The notes: generated by a model not told the origin, from the sequence alone. 64,000 nucleotides of DNA from Papaver somniferum (GCF_003573695.1 NC_039364.1:231610784-231674783), one strand, 5' to 3'. Shown: positions 21,848-35,352, counted from the stretch's first letter. Made by a program: numbers and translations.

Positions 21848-24800
21848 TGTTAGAGCATAGCTCGGTTGAACCCACCAAGCGTTGGTATGTCAAGTTTGGT
21901 TGTCATATTTTAGTAAGCCAAAACTTATTTTAAGAGTCGCTTGATTATGTACTAGAGTCAACTTCGTATAAGTTATCTTGAAAGTATTAGGATATGCAAC
22001 ATTACAAGTCTTACGAAGACTTGAAGAAGTGAAGAAGTGAAGAAGCTACAACGACAACATCATCCTTCCACTTGAGGTTAGTGATATTTGACTTGAACTG
22101 TTTCATTCCCTAACGTATCTTTCAAGTCGTGCATATTGAAAACAAAATTGCGAAGCATAAATGATTATACTTTAGTTATACGTAGTATTAAGGAATACAA
22201 TACGAGGTTTATTGCTTAACCATTAAACTTTGTAGATAAGACATCGACATAATCGTTTGAATGCTATTGTGGTTATGTATGGGTATAAGGTGAAGATTTC
22301 ATCCTAGGAAACAATGTTTTACATTTGTTTTAAAGAAGTAAATTCATGAACTTGTTTTGTGAACCGAAAGAGAAATCGCCATGCATTATTGGTATTGTTA
22401 TTCATTGCATATCTTTTGAACTACCAAAATGTGTCATTAGTATAACCGCTCATGACTTGTTTATGTTCTTGGTAAAACTATTCACAAAGGCATGGCTTTT
22501 TTATTGGTATGATTTTTATCAGTGAAACCGATCGTAAGTAATCACCTGAGATGGTATGATCGATTTAGTGTTATTGGTATGACCGACTCTGGGTAAAAGG
22601 GAACCGATCCTAATAAGAGGTGCAACCTATCACAAAGGTAATCGATCCTTGTATGAGGTGCAACAAGTTTTTAGCAGAAAGGGGAACCAATCCTATGGAC
22701 ATGTGCAACACGTTTTCAGGCATAGGGGAACCGATCCTATGGACATGTGCAGCAAGTACAAGTTAGATACCATATATATGTGGGGAACCGATCCTAGTAC
22801 CTAGTCAACCGAAGTTTGGTAACTAGCGTGACTATGCAAAGTACTCACATGGAGGTAGAACCGAAACTTGTTTTGGTAGAACCATGAAACCCGTGTTTGG
22901 TGATTGAGTGTTCTTGATCAATCACGTAGTTCTTGAAAGTCAGATGAACCAATTCTAAACTTGTTTGGAAGTGTGGCAAATCGGTTTCAAGATTGTAAGT
23001 ATGAAAGAGGATTTACAAAGTAAGGATGTCGACATACTTTGAACATGTGCAGTAACACTTATCTTTAATTGTTCAAAGTTATTCCTTAATAGCTAAAGGA
23101 AGAAAATCCCGGATCGAATAAAATAAATTGAGAATCTTTTATTTAAGGTTTTTAATTTTATTTTTGGAAAATGAAAATTAGTAATGTGTATTTGCTAGTT
23201 GGAAATTTTCTAAGAGATTTCCGGTCATTATTTGGACAAAGCATTTCCAGGAATTATGGAATCGAATCTGGAATATATTGCATATCTTGAGAGTATTTTC
23301 GGTTTTGGAAATTTCTTGGTGTTAGAGCATTGCTCGGTTGAACCCACTAACGTTGGTATGTCAAGTTAGTTGTCAATTTTAGTTGCCAAAATGGATTCTT
23401 GATTTAGCATACTAAAGATAGTTTCGGACTAGATTAGGTCTAAGAAGAATCGAAGCTTTCCTTAAAGGATGAAGATTGAAGACTACAAGAAGACATCAAC
23501 AAGTACTTCATCAACAAAGGTATGTGATTGATTTCATTTGGATTCTTGTTCAATTCTACCTTTCTAATCTATCGAGATAAATGCTCACTCTATGGAAAAC
23601 GTACATTTATGTATATATACTTGAGGTTATTTGATTCATGACTTTGGTGACAATAACCTTTATCCCTATATAGGATCTCAAGTTACAGTGAATGAGCTTA
23701 CGAATTCAACGAGCCAAGAATCACTCAATTCCGAGATATAACGATGAAGTTATGAGTGATTTATTAAAGTAATAATTATAAGTGTTGCTGTAATTGTTAC
23801 AGTTCGTTAGTAGGAAACAATCCATGGACTGTTTGTAACGGTTCACGGACTTGGGCCCAATTACGTAACTAAAAGGCATTTTTGGTCAAGTTGGTGATGT
23901 TTCCTTATCTAGGCAAGATGGCTATTAATCCAAACATATTTGATTACCATATTAAAGTGTTTGTGATAACTTTTAATTCCTGCCTAAGTTAAAATGTGAT
24001 TTATTCACATAAATACAATATTTGCTAATTAATTATTTATTTAATTATTTTGGCAATAATTGTAACTTAGGAAAGACTCCCAAAATTAGGAGAGTCTTGA
24101 AAAAGGAAAATAATTATGCTTAGCTTTGAAGCTACCTTTCACTATAAATAAAGTTTCATGAATGCTACACGTTTTCATCCCCTTTGGAAAATTTGTGTAA
24201 GCTTCATAAGGTTGTTTTCCATGTCTTCTGTTCTTCGTGAACAAGAGTGAGATAAAAGTCTTTGTATTTGGGATCACAAAGCCGAGTTGGATTTAATCTT
24301 CGTGATTGATTATACAACTTGTAATCTAGGTTTTTCACCTCTTGTCTATTCTAAGGTTTTCTCTTCTGATATAAAACCATTCAAGAGTTGTTGATCATAA
24401 ACCCTAGGTTTTGATAGATTTCAGTTTTCGATCGTATACCAACACTTGTTAGTCGAAATCGGAAGCTAGAAAGAAAAACTTCGATTAAGGTATCTCGTAA
24501 AAAACCTTAAGAAGTTTTAAACAAGATATCTCTAGATTTATTCTAGTTGTTCTTGTTGTAGAATCATTAGGTTTCTCTTCCTTTATTGAAATCTACAAGT
24601 TTGTTTTGATATTACTTTTACCTAGTAATTGTTCTTATCAAAATAAACACAAGATTTCCAAAACCTTGATTTATATCTAAAGGGAAATCAAATCGGTGTT
24701 TTTTGCAAACAAAAGATTGAATCGTATCAATCATGTTGTTGTATCTTCTAAAGAGAGCCTTGGGTACTGCTGGAAGATTTACGAGAAGAATTCCTAAAGA

Positions 24801-26682
24801 CAATCGGTGTTGTGCTAGGAGTTTTATTAGTGCTGAAGCAGGTATTACATCTAGTCCGAATAGGTAGTAGGAAATTGGTGTAACAGCTTATAATCAGTGT
24901 GTGTTTATTCTGGACTAGGTCCCGGGGTTTTTCTGCATTTGCAGTTTCCTCGTTAACAAAATTTCTGGTGTCTGTGTTATTTATTTTCCGCATTATATTT
25001 GTTTATATAATTGAAACATCACAGGTTGTGCGTAAGTTCAATCAATTGTGAATCCGACCTTTGGGTTGTTGATAAAATTGATTGACACTTGGATATTGGT
25101 TTTTGACACCGTCCAAGTTATTTCTTATATTCAACCGGGCTCGCAAATTCCTATTTTCTTTGATTGCGGATTGAATTGAGAAATTGAGATGTAACTCTTT
25201 GATATACTTTTATCAAGATTGAGTCTGACTGTCTAGTTGATTCTCTTGAAAGTATATCGGAGTCAGTCCATACAGATTACCAAACGAATTATTGGGTGTG
25301 GTTGTTAGACCCCCGCTTTTTCACTTGTTGTCCAAACTTCCTTGGTCTATAAATATGAAAGTTTGCATTTCGAGCAAACTAATCCTCAGAGACAGCAAAA
25401 ACTATCTCAGTTATGCTGCTGCTGGTGAAATCGCCTATTCAGAGAGGAGAGTAACCTAATTAGGAGAAATCTCTTACGACCGCTCAGTTTAAAGACTTCT
25501 TTGGAATTGAGAAGCTCTATTAGTATTGTTGATAGGAAACTAGATAATTTCGGTTTATCTTTTGTTTTCGATTGATTTGATTGACTAACAGTGGTTGAAC
25601 TTTGATTGCACCTAGTTTGTTTATGCTTTAGAATCTTCTTTTCGGATATAAGATTCACTCAAACAAGATCGAAGTTTCGACGGGGATCTTTAGACTGTTT
25701 GTAGATCTAAAGACTTCTTGTGATAATCCATTGTTAACAGACTCCGTTTTGTGCGTGATTGATCACAATAGATTCAAGTTGATTATGTGAAGGTGTTTAT
25801 TGAAGATCTAAGAAGATTTGAAGACAAAGAAAACTTTGAAGATTTCTGATTTGGGTTCATAATCTTTGGTGTGCACAATAATTGTTTCGGTAAAAGAGGA
25901 TCCAACTATAATCGATTTATCCTTGTGGTAGATTAGATTGATTAGTTGTATAGATCGACATCAATAAAATTCTTTGTGATTAAAAGTATTGATTGCAAAA
26001 TCTTAACAATTACTTTGGTAGTTGATAATAAGATATATCTAAGAACCTGACAAAGGAGTTTATTGAGATAAATTGAAGAGATTTTTGTCGAACTCACATA
26101 AGTTGGTTGAAAAGGGTTGATACCAAACAAATTTGTTGTTCCTTTACTGTTTGGAATACGAACCAAAGGAATAGTTCCAAGTACGTGACTTATTACAGGT
26201 CGGAGGCGTGGGAATACAGACGGAACTAGGTGAACTATAAGTTTAGTTGCTTGGTCTCAACTATACGAAGTTAGTTTGATTTTCTATAGCGGCTTAATTC
26301 TGAGAGTATTCAATTATGGATAAGCTCTCGGGGTTTTTCTGCATTTTCGGTTTCCTCGTTAACAAAATCTTGCTGCGTCATTTACTTTTATTTTTCGCAG
26401 TTATAATTGTTGTTATTATAATTTAAAGTAAATTACACAAACGTTAATTCCTATTTACTTGATAAGTAATCCTATTGTGTTTGGTTAAGTCCGGACCTTT
26501 TATCAAGTAAACATACTTCGTTGTTTTATTGTCTCGATCTTGTATCCATAGACGATTACACGAAGTGTGAACCGATTAGTTGTATTTTCTTGACTCAGTC
26601 CATAGAGAGTCACTTTCAGAGAAAGGACTTATAGGTGGAAAAGTTTTAGTTTGAGGTATATTTGGGCACCCTCGTATTTTCA
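21848..26682 (+). repeat. LTR2 (5' LTR of the composite), carrying a solo LTR
   Basis: TGTTAG at 21848 to TTTTCA at 26682. Without the nested solo LTR it is about 2.83 kb. It contains a repeat-rich block with several GGGGAACCGATCC motifs (about 22600-22790) and the conserved GGGGTTTTTCTGCATTT core (about 26330). Confidence 0.88.
23320..25323 (+). mobile_element. Solo LTR of a related Sirevirus-like family, 2004 bp
   Basis: TGTTAGAGCATTGCTCGG...CCCCCGCTTTTTCA, flanked by CTTGG (23315-23319) and CTTGT (25324-25328). The uninterrupted LTR1 and LTR3 copies show the empty site CTTGGTGTCCAAAC, which proves the boundaries. No internal region remains, so LTR-LTR recombination removed it. Its 3' end matches the LTRs of the minus-strand element at 46695-55085. 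Confidence 0.9.
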
Positions 26683-26683
26683 A

Positions 26684-26697
26684 TTGGTATCAGAGCA
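26684..26697 (+). promoter_or_regulatory. Primer-binding site of the composite (tRNA-Met)
   Basis: TTGGTATCAGAGCAGG lies directly after LTR2 and is a full match to the plant copia PBS core TGGTATCAGAGC. Confidence 0.92.
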
Positions 26698-26751
26698 GGC
26701 AAACACGAAAAGATCTAACAATCTGTGTTTGGTGCGATCCATCCTATAAGA

Positions 26752-28149
26752 ATGAACTCGAGTTCTCATGAATCGAATTCAGTTAACGTACTGCTAAGAT
26801 TTAATGGGACAAATTACCCATTATGGAAGTCTGCTATGAAAGCTTTTCTTCAACCCCGATATTTTAATACTTGGTTATTAATCGAAGACGGATATCAACA
26901 ACAGATGGATTATTCAGAAACAGAGTTCAAACGTTTAGCGTGTTATACTCATGAAGAAAGGATTCTTGCAGAGCAGAATGCTGATGGTTTGAATGTCATT
27001 ATACATGCAGTTAGTCATGATCTTTTACACCATGTGCTGACTTGTAGAACTTCTAAAGAAGCATGTGATATTCTTGAGACTGTATTCGAGGGAGATGATT
27101 CTGAAAAAGAAGCTAGACTTCTTTCCCTTTCATCTGAATGAGAACGCCTCAAACTGGATGATAACGATACTTTCGAGGAGTTTAACTCTAAACTTTCTGA
27201 GATTGTTAATGCATCTTTTTTTCTTGGAAAGGCTATACCTGAAAAGGAAATAGTATGCAAAATTCTCAGATCGTTACCATCCAGATACGAATCTAAGAAA
27301 CATGCCATAATAGACAGAAATGATCTTTCTATACTTTCCCGAAGCTCTCTTATAGGGAAGTTAAAGATCTTTGATAGAGAAACTCTACTGAAGAATCAAA
27401 CTGAGAAACGTTTCCAAGAGGACAAGGTACCTGTTGAAAAAGAGCTTGACTCAACTATTGTGCTTCTAGCGCAACGAATTAAGGACATCTTATCTTTTGA
27501 TAAATATGTTCATGATACATTATCGCTTTGCCATAAAAAGGGTAATGATGAAGTACAATGCTTCAAGTGTCGTAGATTCGGACATATGGAAAAACATTAT
27601 CCCAGCAGAAGAACTCAGAAGTGCAACAAGGCGTATGTCTCCACTCTTGATGATATTCCGGAGGAAGAATCCAATGAAGAAATATCTGATTGTAATGTAC
27701 TTCTTGCCAACTCTAACAATTATGAATCCTGTGAGTCTAATAAACTCCTAGAGAAGCTTGAGTTGGAAATTAATTAAAATAAAAGGTTAAGCCTGGTTCT
27801 TGAAAAACTTTTGAAATTCCTTCAGATACGTACGGTAAAATCTGAACAAGAAAAATTGGGTGAAAAAACAAGAGAATCAGAAACTAGTTTTTTAGATAAC
27901 TTGATAAGTTCTTCATGTGAAAGAAATAATCACACTACAATCTTCCTTGGAAATAAAATTATCAAAGCACTTCGCAAGGGGATAAAGAAGATTGGTAAGT
28001 TTATGAGATCAAAAAGGGAAATTGCAAACTCTTGCAATTACAAGAGAAAGAAAGAACAAAAGGAAACACGACCTATTGTGTTTATAAGCCATCCTAAGGA
28101 TGTCGTTGTTAACTATGGTGAGAATAATTCTCACCTCAACACACATTGA
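26752..28149 (+). pseudogene. Gag of Sirevirus-like element, with nonsense codons
   Basis: ATG at 26752. Gag core FNGTNYPLWKSAMKAFLQ is near residue 20, followed by a helical UBN2-type domain (SKEACDILETVFEGDDS) and a zinc knuckle CFKCRRFGHMEKHYP, in which the final cysteine is tyrosine, so metal binding is probably lost. A Lys/Glu-rich coiled-coil tail follows. In-frame stops: TGA 27139-27141 and TAA 27775-27777; the frame continues in the same phase to TGA 28147-28149. Both stops and the Cys-to-Tyr change fit C-to-T/G-to-A transitions. Gag forms the particle that packages element RNA. No pol follows, unlike autonomous relatives where it is fused or directly downstream. Confidence 0.85.
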
Positions 28150-28368
28150 TTGTGTTGAAGTATGCATCCTCACTTGTTGCCCAAAATTCTGATTGTGAGG
28201 AAGCATAAATCTGGGCAAGTTGTTCATGACTGTTTCTTTAGTGAAAAAATAATAAAAATCTTTTATTTTTGGGAAAGATATTTTCGGTTTACATAAACCA
28301 AATTATTCCTTGATTTTCTCCCATCTTATATACCTTCTTCCTGTCCGAAAGAAGACTATTTTATTTCA

Positions 28369-28662
28369 ATGGTGAAATCGGTAAAAGAAGGATCATCTCT
28401 TGATGATTTAGCACTTTGTGCATCAGTTATGACTGTAACTCATGATATCTCTCTTCATGATAACTCTCAAGATTCTCTAAGGAAACATATTCTTACTGTT
28501 AAAGGTTGCATTAGATATCATGAGCTGATGATAAAGGATTCAAAAGAAGTACTAGCTAATCTTCGTTTTCAACTGTTTGAGATGAACAAATTATCTACTG
28601 AAAAAGGAAGTGCTCAGAAGAATTTGAATCCAATTTTTGAAAGCAATCTTCACAAGAACTGA
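28369..28662 (+). CDS. Small second ORF of the element (97 aa, coiled coil)
   Basis: ATG at 28369, stop TGA 28660-28662, uninterrupted. No known domain is recognised. Residues about 47-66 (CIRYHELMIKDSKEVLANLR) have heptad-like hydrophobic spacing and align loosely with residues 80-99 of the ORF in the same place in the minus-strand element (50622-51047). Between here and the 3' LTR there is no other coding sequence. It could be a remnant of the env-like region that autonomous Sireviruses carry, or an ORF specific to the non-autonomous family. It remains open while gag has decayed, though a short frame can survive by chance. Confidence 0.5.
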   Translation: MVKSVKEGSSLDDLALCASVMTVTHDISLHDNSQDSLRKHILTVKGCIRYHELMIKDSKEVLANLRFQLFEMNKLSTEKGSAQKNLNPIFESNLHKN

Positions 28663-30476
28663 GAAGAGAATGATAGACTCCAATTTTTGATTTCTTTCAA
28701 TGATTGTATTAAGTATATTATGAATAAAACTATCTTATTATAAATAAAATTATTTGATTTATAATTTTTCTTGTGATAGTTTTTGATTTACATAGTCTGT
28801 GCTTGAATGATTTATATTACTGCTATGTATGTTTATGGGATGTTTGATTTTGGTTTTCTAACCTTGATATTCAATCTCATAATGTTGTGAACTCTTATGG
28901 TTTGGGTGACTTTTTGGATTAACAGGATTAAGTTCTAGCCCATGTTGGTAGGCTTTATCAAAGGATCATGAGGGGTTCTAATAGAAACAATATGTGAAAA
29001 AGTCACAATTGTTGAATCGTTTGGTTTAGCATAAAAGCATATGCGTTTCAGGGTTTTCAACTTTTGCTTGCAATAGTTAAAAACAGGTTTTCAACCTTTC
29101 TCTGGTAAAGGTTGGTAGTTGTTATTCATTTGTTTTGCATAAGGATGACAACATAATGATATTATGATATCAATTCTCCATAGAAGAAGATGCAAACATA
29201 TTGGAGAAGTGGATGCGAAATTTGAGGTAACAATCTTGTTATTTAATTGTTTTCCTGTTTAAGAAAAGCCTGATTTTATTTCATATATTAATTTCTTTTG
29301 CTTAACAAAATTTCGGTACAATTGATGTTTTATTCCATTATTTGTGTATGGATGTGTGTGTGATTCAATTGGTTCCGATTAAGTAAAACTATTGTTATCT
29401 TGCTTTATTGCGTGTTATCAATCGTTTAGGCTTACAAAATTTCGGTGGAATTGTGGTGTTTTAATGTCTATGTTGTTTCAATTGCTTCCGGTTGAGGTGA
29501 ATAATTATGCAAGTTGATTTATTTGGTTTGTATAAATTGTTTATGGCTTAACGAAAGAAAAGGTTTACGGGATGAATTGTTTAGTCCAATTCGATTTCGG
29601 ATAAGAGAAACTAAGTTAATTTTGATCTTAGTTAATCTTATCAAAGTGGAGGTTTCGGTTTTTCAAGTCTAATCGAATGCCTTAACAAGAAATGCTAGTA
29701 AAACTAACCTAGTACTTGTCTTGTTTAAAATTTAAAGGTCTAAGTTATATGGATAATTAGAACCTGATGAGAAAAATAAAGTTATCTTTATTTTGGTCTT
29801 ATCGAACAAGCGATTGTATTTGTACAATCGGTTTAGCAAAGGAACTAAGGTGCTTAGTCGATTTTTTGTTTGCTAAACTATTAGGGGAATTGCTTTGGGC
29901 AATTGTTTTCTTGGTAACATATTAAAATAAAATTACTTTGTAGTTTCGGTTTTGATATTGGTTATCAAAAATGGTGTGTGGAACCCTCGTGCTTAACTTT
30001 ATAGGTTGCAAGTCTATTAAGATTTGTAAGATCCTTTCGGTTTGTCCTTTATTTTTTCGTTTCTTTGTCATTTTGTGAAAAAAAGTGGGAGAAATATATG
30101 GAGTAAACAAGTGATACTGGTATTGATTTATATTGATTGGTATCACTAAGGGAAAGGACATTGGTGCTTAAACATTTATCTAACGAAAGAGTAAAAGCAT
30201 AGACTAAGGGGGAGTAGCATATCATATGATACTTGTAGTTATATGGACTACAAAGGAATAAAAAAGACGTGCGGATTGATAAAATCTACATATCTTACCT
30301 TTAGGGGAAGTATTGGCTTTGTTATTATAATGTCAACATCGGCATTTAAGGATTGAATGTATACAGGTTATTGTGTTGTTGAATTAGGGAATCAAGCATA
30401 TGTGTAATGAATTCTTGTAATTTGTTTATCCATATGATGTAAGAGTTTTGTCACTAAAATTGAAAAAGGGGGAGAT
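28663..30476 (+). other. Non-coding 3' internal region with polypurine tracts
   Basis: About 1.8 kb without a supported gene. Purine tracts AAGGGGGAG near 30207 and AAAAAGGGGGAGAT at 30463-30476; the latter abuts LTR3 and is the working polypurine tract. Confidence 0.75.
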
Positions 30477-32097
30477 TGTTAGAGCATAGCTCGGTTGAAC
30501 CCACCAAGCACTGGTATGTCAAGTTTGGTTGTCATGTTTTAGTGAGCCAAAACTCATTTTAAGATTCGCTTGATTATGTAATAGAGTCAGCTTCGTATAG
30601 GTTATCTTGAAAATATTAGGGACATTACAAGAATTGCAAAGACTTGAAGAAGTGAAGAAGTAAGAAGCTACAACGACAACATCATCCTTCCACTTGAGGT
30701 TAGTGATATTTGACTTGAACTGTTTCATTCCCTAACGTATCTTTCAAGTCGTGCATATTGAAAACAAAAATGCGAAGCATGAATGATTATACTCTAGTTA
30801 GACATAGTATTAAGGAATACAATACGAGGTTTATTGCTTAACCATTAAAATTTGTAGATAAGACATCGACATAATCATTTGAATGCTATTGTGATTATGT
30901 ATGGGTATAAGGTGAAGATTTCATCCTATGAAACAATGTTTTACGTTTGTCTTAAGGAAGTAAATTCATGAACGTGTTTTGTGAATCGAAAGAGAAATCG
31001 TCAGGCATTATTGGTATTGTTATTCATTGCATATCTTTTGAACTACCAATATGTGTGATTAGTATAACCACTCATGACTTGTTTATGTTCTTGGTAAAAC
31101 TATTCACAAAGGCGTGACTTTTGTATTGGTATGACTTTTATTAGTGAAACCGATCTTGAGTAATCACCTGAGATGGTATGGTCGATTTAGTGTTATTGGT
31201 ATGACCGACTATGGGTAAAGGGGAATCGATCCTAGTAATAGGTGCAACCTATCACAAAGGGGAATCGATCCTTGTATGAGGTGCAACAAGTTTTTAGCAG
31301 AAAGGGGAACCGATCCTATGGACATGTGCAACACGTTTTTAGGCAAAGGGGAATCGATCCTATGGACATGTGCAACAAGTACAAGTTAGATACCATATAT
31401 ATGTGGGGAACCGATCCTAGTACCTAGTCAACCGAGTTTTGGTAACTGGTGTGACTATGCAAAATACTCACGTGGAGGTAGAACCGAAACTTGTTTTGGT
31501 AGAACCGTGAAACCCATGTTTGGTGATTGAGTTTTCTTGATCAATCACGTATTTCTTGAAAGTCAGGTGAACTAATTCTAAACTTGTTTGGAAGTGTGGA
31601 AAATCGGTTTCAAGATTGTAAGTATGAAAGAGGACTTACAAAGTAAGGATGTCGACATACTTTGAACATGTGCAGTAACGCTTATCTTTAATTGTTCAAA
31701 GTTATTCCTTAATAGCTAAAGGAAGAAAATCCCGAATCAAATAAAATAAATTGAGAATCTTTTATTTAAGGTTCTTAATTTTATTTTTGGAAAATGGAAA
31801 TTAGTATTGTGTATTTGCTAGTTGGAGAATTTCTAAGAGATTTTCGGTCATTATTTGGCAAAGAATTTCCAGGAATTATGGAAACCGAATCTGGAATATA
31901 TTGCATTTCTTGAGAATATTTTCGGTTTTGGAAATTCCTTGGTGTCCAAACTTCCTTGGTCTATAAATATGAAAGTTTGCATTTCGAGCAAACTAATCCT
32001 CAGAGACAGCAAAAACTATCTCAGTTGTGCTGCTACTAGTGAAATCGCCTATTCGGAGAGGAAAGTAACCTAATCAGGCGAAATCTCTTACAGCCGC

Positions 32098-34017
32098 TGG
32101 TGTGGTTTTAAAAGAACCTACAACTTAGACCTGCAAGTATACAGGGTCAGTTGTAGTGAGTGAGGTAAGAAGGGGTTTGTCCTCAGGGACTTGGTGTGTG
32201 TAGTTGAATCTATGGTTTTAACTACAACTGATTTCAGAACAAGAAGTAACACACATAAGGGGTTTTGTTTGCCGATACGGCTAGATGTTGGTTATGTAAC
32301 ACAAAATAGAAAACAAGAATGCATATTAAAGGGCACTAGGGCAGTCGAATCCACCACATAATCTCAGCTAAGTCAGTTCAGTTTCAATAATGTTCTTGTC
32401 CCTTTTTATGGACACCGGACAAGATGCAAGTCTGTCGTTTATCCAGGGTCTCAATGGATGGATTAATATCAACTAAGCCAACTAACTAATCCCTAGTATT
32501 ATCTGTCTTCTCACAGTACGACTAATCACAGATCAATTTGATAACTTATATAATTAAACCTTTCCTAAGATGGATATTCTAATCGCAATTAGGGTATCTT
32601 TCCAAAGCACTAACTGTCTTTTCAGGGCACAATTAGTCAAGGGATCAATAATAGACAATGAAGCATGAATTGCAGAACATTCATCACAGAAGTATTCTAA
32701 CTACACTGGATGCATGACATACACTGTGAAAGTAAAATGATGAAGAGCTCAGATTATATTTATCTTAAACAAGTAAAGCACAACAAGAACAATATCAGAA
32801 ACATGAATCAAACTTAGCAGTAAATTAATGGTTTCATCTCAACCCTAGCAAAAGTAATTAGAACATGATGAACACAATATACTACTACAACTTGGTGCAC
32901 CGGCTAATCCGGGCATATCCAATCTCACACCCAAGACGTCAATTTATACATATAACAACTTTCCCCCCAAAACCCCTAAAACAGTGAAATTAGGGTTTAC
33001 CAAAAATTGAAATTAAGTTTTACCTAATCACTGAAAACACTTGAGAGCTTTGACCCATGCTTCCTCCTCGTCTTCTCCTGCTTTTCCCATGTTGTGATTA
33101 CAACTCTATTCCGACCTAATTTATCAATTTCACCTCTAGGGTTCCTGACATGAGTGAGGCGTGAAATTGAGAGATTAGGATGCCATAGAGTTGGTGAAAG
33201 TGGTAATAATGATGGGGGTAGTGATGGGTTAGTGATTTGAGAGCTCGAGGTGGCGTAAGGTGGTGGTGATGGCAGAGTTTTCTCTGCAGACGGTGAGGGA
33301 GAAGATGGAGTCGATAGAATTAGAGAAGGGTGCGTTTGTTTTGTAGGTGTTAGGTGTTGTAGTGTTGAGCGGTTGTAGCAAATTCGATGTCCAGCGAAGA
33401 TGATACGTTGGATGATCACATCTGGATTGAATCGAACGGCTAAGATGAAACAAGCTTGCAACGACCATTGGATGCGTGATACAACAATTCTGACGGTTTA
33501 GATTGGAGTTAGGTACTATGATGTTTGACAGGAGCTTCAAGATTTGATGCTCGGTGATGAGGCGAACGTTGGATGATGTGATGGATCCAATCTGAAGGCT
33601 CTCATGGAAATGGGTTTGGGGCGACCGTTGGATGTGATATACATCAAAACTGACGGTCCAAGATGGATATTGGAAATGGATTTGGGTAAGGGTTTTGGGC
33701 CTTGGGTATGCCAAGCCCATATCTTCTTTAAGGACAATTCTTCCTTTTCAAGCCCACTTCTAGTTGATCCGGCTCTTGCAAACATCATTCTTCGCTGCCT
33801 TTCTGCGGGAGTATTTGCCGTTTCTTTTCTCTTTTTCGCTCCGTGAGTTAACCAGGCTTTATTTAGTACCTAAAAATGTAAAATTAATTGAGAAAAGTAT
33901 TTATTCTTGAAAACAACGAAAACACAGAATATGGGATAAAATGGAGCGTTAGTGCACAAATGATGAGTTAAATGCCAATAAAAAGGTGCAAATATATACA
34001 ATATTTGGCACTCATCA
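32098..34017 (-). repeat. 3' LTR of the gypsy-type element
   Basis: 1920 bp. On the minus strand it runs TGATGAGTGCC...CACACCA. Matches 38501-40419 closely. Serine/proline-rich open frames inside both LTRs are not supported as genes. Confidence 0.9.
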
Positions 34018-35352
34018 AATACCCCGAAACCTGAATTTTACTTGTCCTCAAGTAAAACAAAACTAAGTATATCCTACCTATACCACTGTCGCTGGTCTCT
34101 CGATTGCATTTAGCGAATGCAATAAGCCTTTTAAACCACTAAGTGTCCCTAGTGGACGAGTTGAAGTCTCGTGAAGGTTTGCTTAGAACGTACCTACAAA
34201 GTTCTAGGACAAAATATAAGCTCAGATTCCATGAAATGTGGCATGTGCAAGACAGTTTAAGCTCACAGCAAAATGGAGATGTCAATCTAGCTATCAAAGG
34301 CACAATCCTAGCACTGATAACAAATAAAGACATGTGATAAGAGTGTAAAGTGTATCTACACATGTGTAAAGAAAGATCGGATGTTATGACTACTAATCAC
34401 CAAGAGATAGTTTCTCAGGCTAAGAACCGAGGTCGAAATCTAGCTAGCTGTCCGGACTTTACGAGAATTGTGAATGAGTTGGAGGTATTTCACAATTACT
34501 CGCGTTGTACATCAATGGCATACACCCTTCCTTTCTTATAACACAAAAACACAAAAGATGACTCTTATTTACATTGACTACTCTCTTTTATTTTTGGAAC
34601 AAGAGAGGATGGAATTGATAAATACTTGATTTTTTTTTATTTTATTTTTTTGAAAAAGATATATACAACATGGTAACTCTTTTGATACATAAGCAAAAAG
34701 AAACAAAAAATTACATGACACTTTGCAAGAGGCAGCCCTTTTTGATGCACCCAGTTAAATTCGATGGTTGTCTTTCTTAATGTATCTCCACCTTCTATCC
34801 CAATCAACCAAAGAACAAGCTAGTCAAGTTTCGTTCAGTATTCTAAAGTGATTGGCAATCGTGACTTCCGATAGAACACCTCAAGGGTGAGGCTATACAT
34901 GTATTGGTAGATCGTGCGCGTGCAAGTTTCTTATCACTATGTGAATTGTGCTAGAATCAGGGTGTCTAAATATCTTGACTAAGAATCCTTATGTTTACAT
35001 ACATGCACAAGAGTCAACATTTCAAGGTAAATGAGCTCCATTTTTATGTTTTTTTCAATTTTTCATTTTTTTTTTCAAAAAGAAACATTTCTATTTTTCG
35101 ATTATAGCATGTTATCAAAGTATCTACTTTTCACCCCCAAACCTAAACTAAACATTGTCCTCAATGTTTCAAAAGATAAACATGATTATAACACATACCA
35201 TGAGAACGATGCTAAGTGTAGAAAAATGAAAGAGATTACCGGATATTGGCGAAAGCAAGTTCTGAACTCCATTATTCAAGGCAAAACCCAACAGTAACTC
35301 AACTGAATTCACATTGGGTTAGCACAATACATACAAGAAACATATGATTCCA
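34018..35352 (-). other. Non-coding tail of the gypsy-type element
   Basis: Between the ORF and the 3' LTR, where autonomous relatives would have pol. No domain seen on either strand. The purine-rich GGTTTCGGGGTATT (minus strand, about 34018-34032) is the likely polypurine tract. Confidence 0.6.

Noticed and set aside
33024..33846. Pro/Ser-rich frames of 80-163 residues, repeated at 39427-40312
   Set aside because: Both sets sit at the same place inside the two LTRs of the gypsy-type element and match no family; they are LTR sequence, not duplicated genes.
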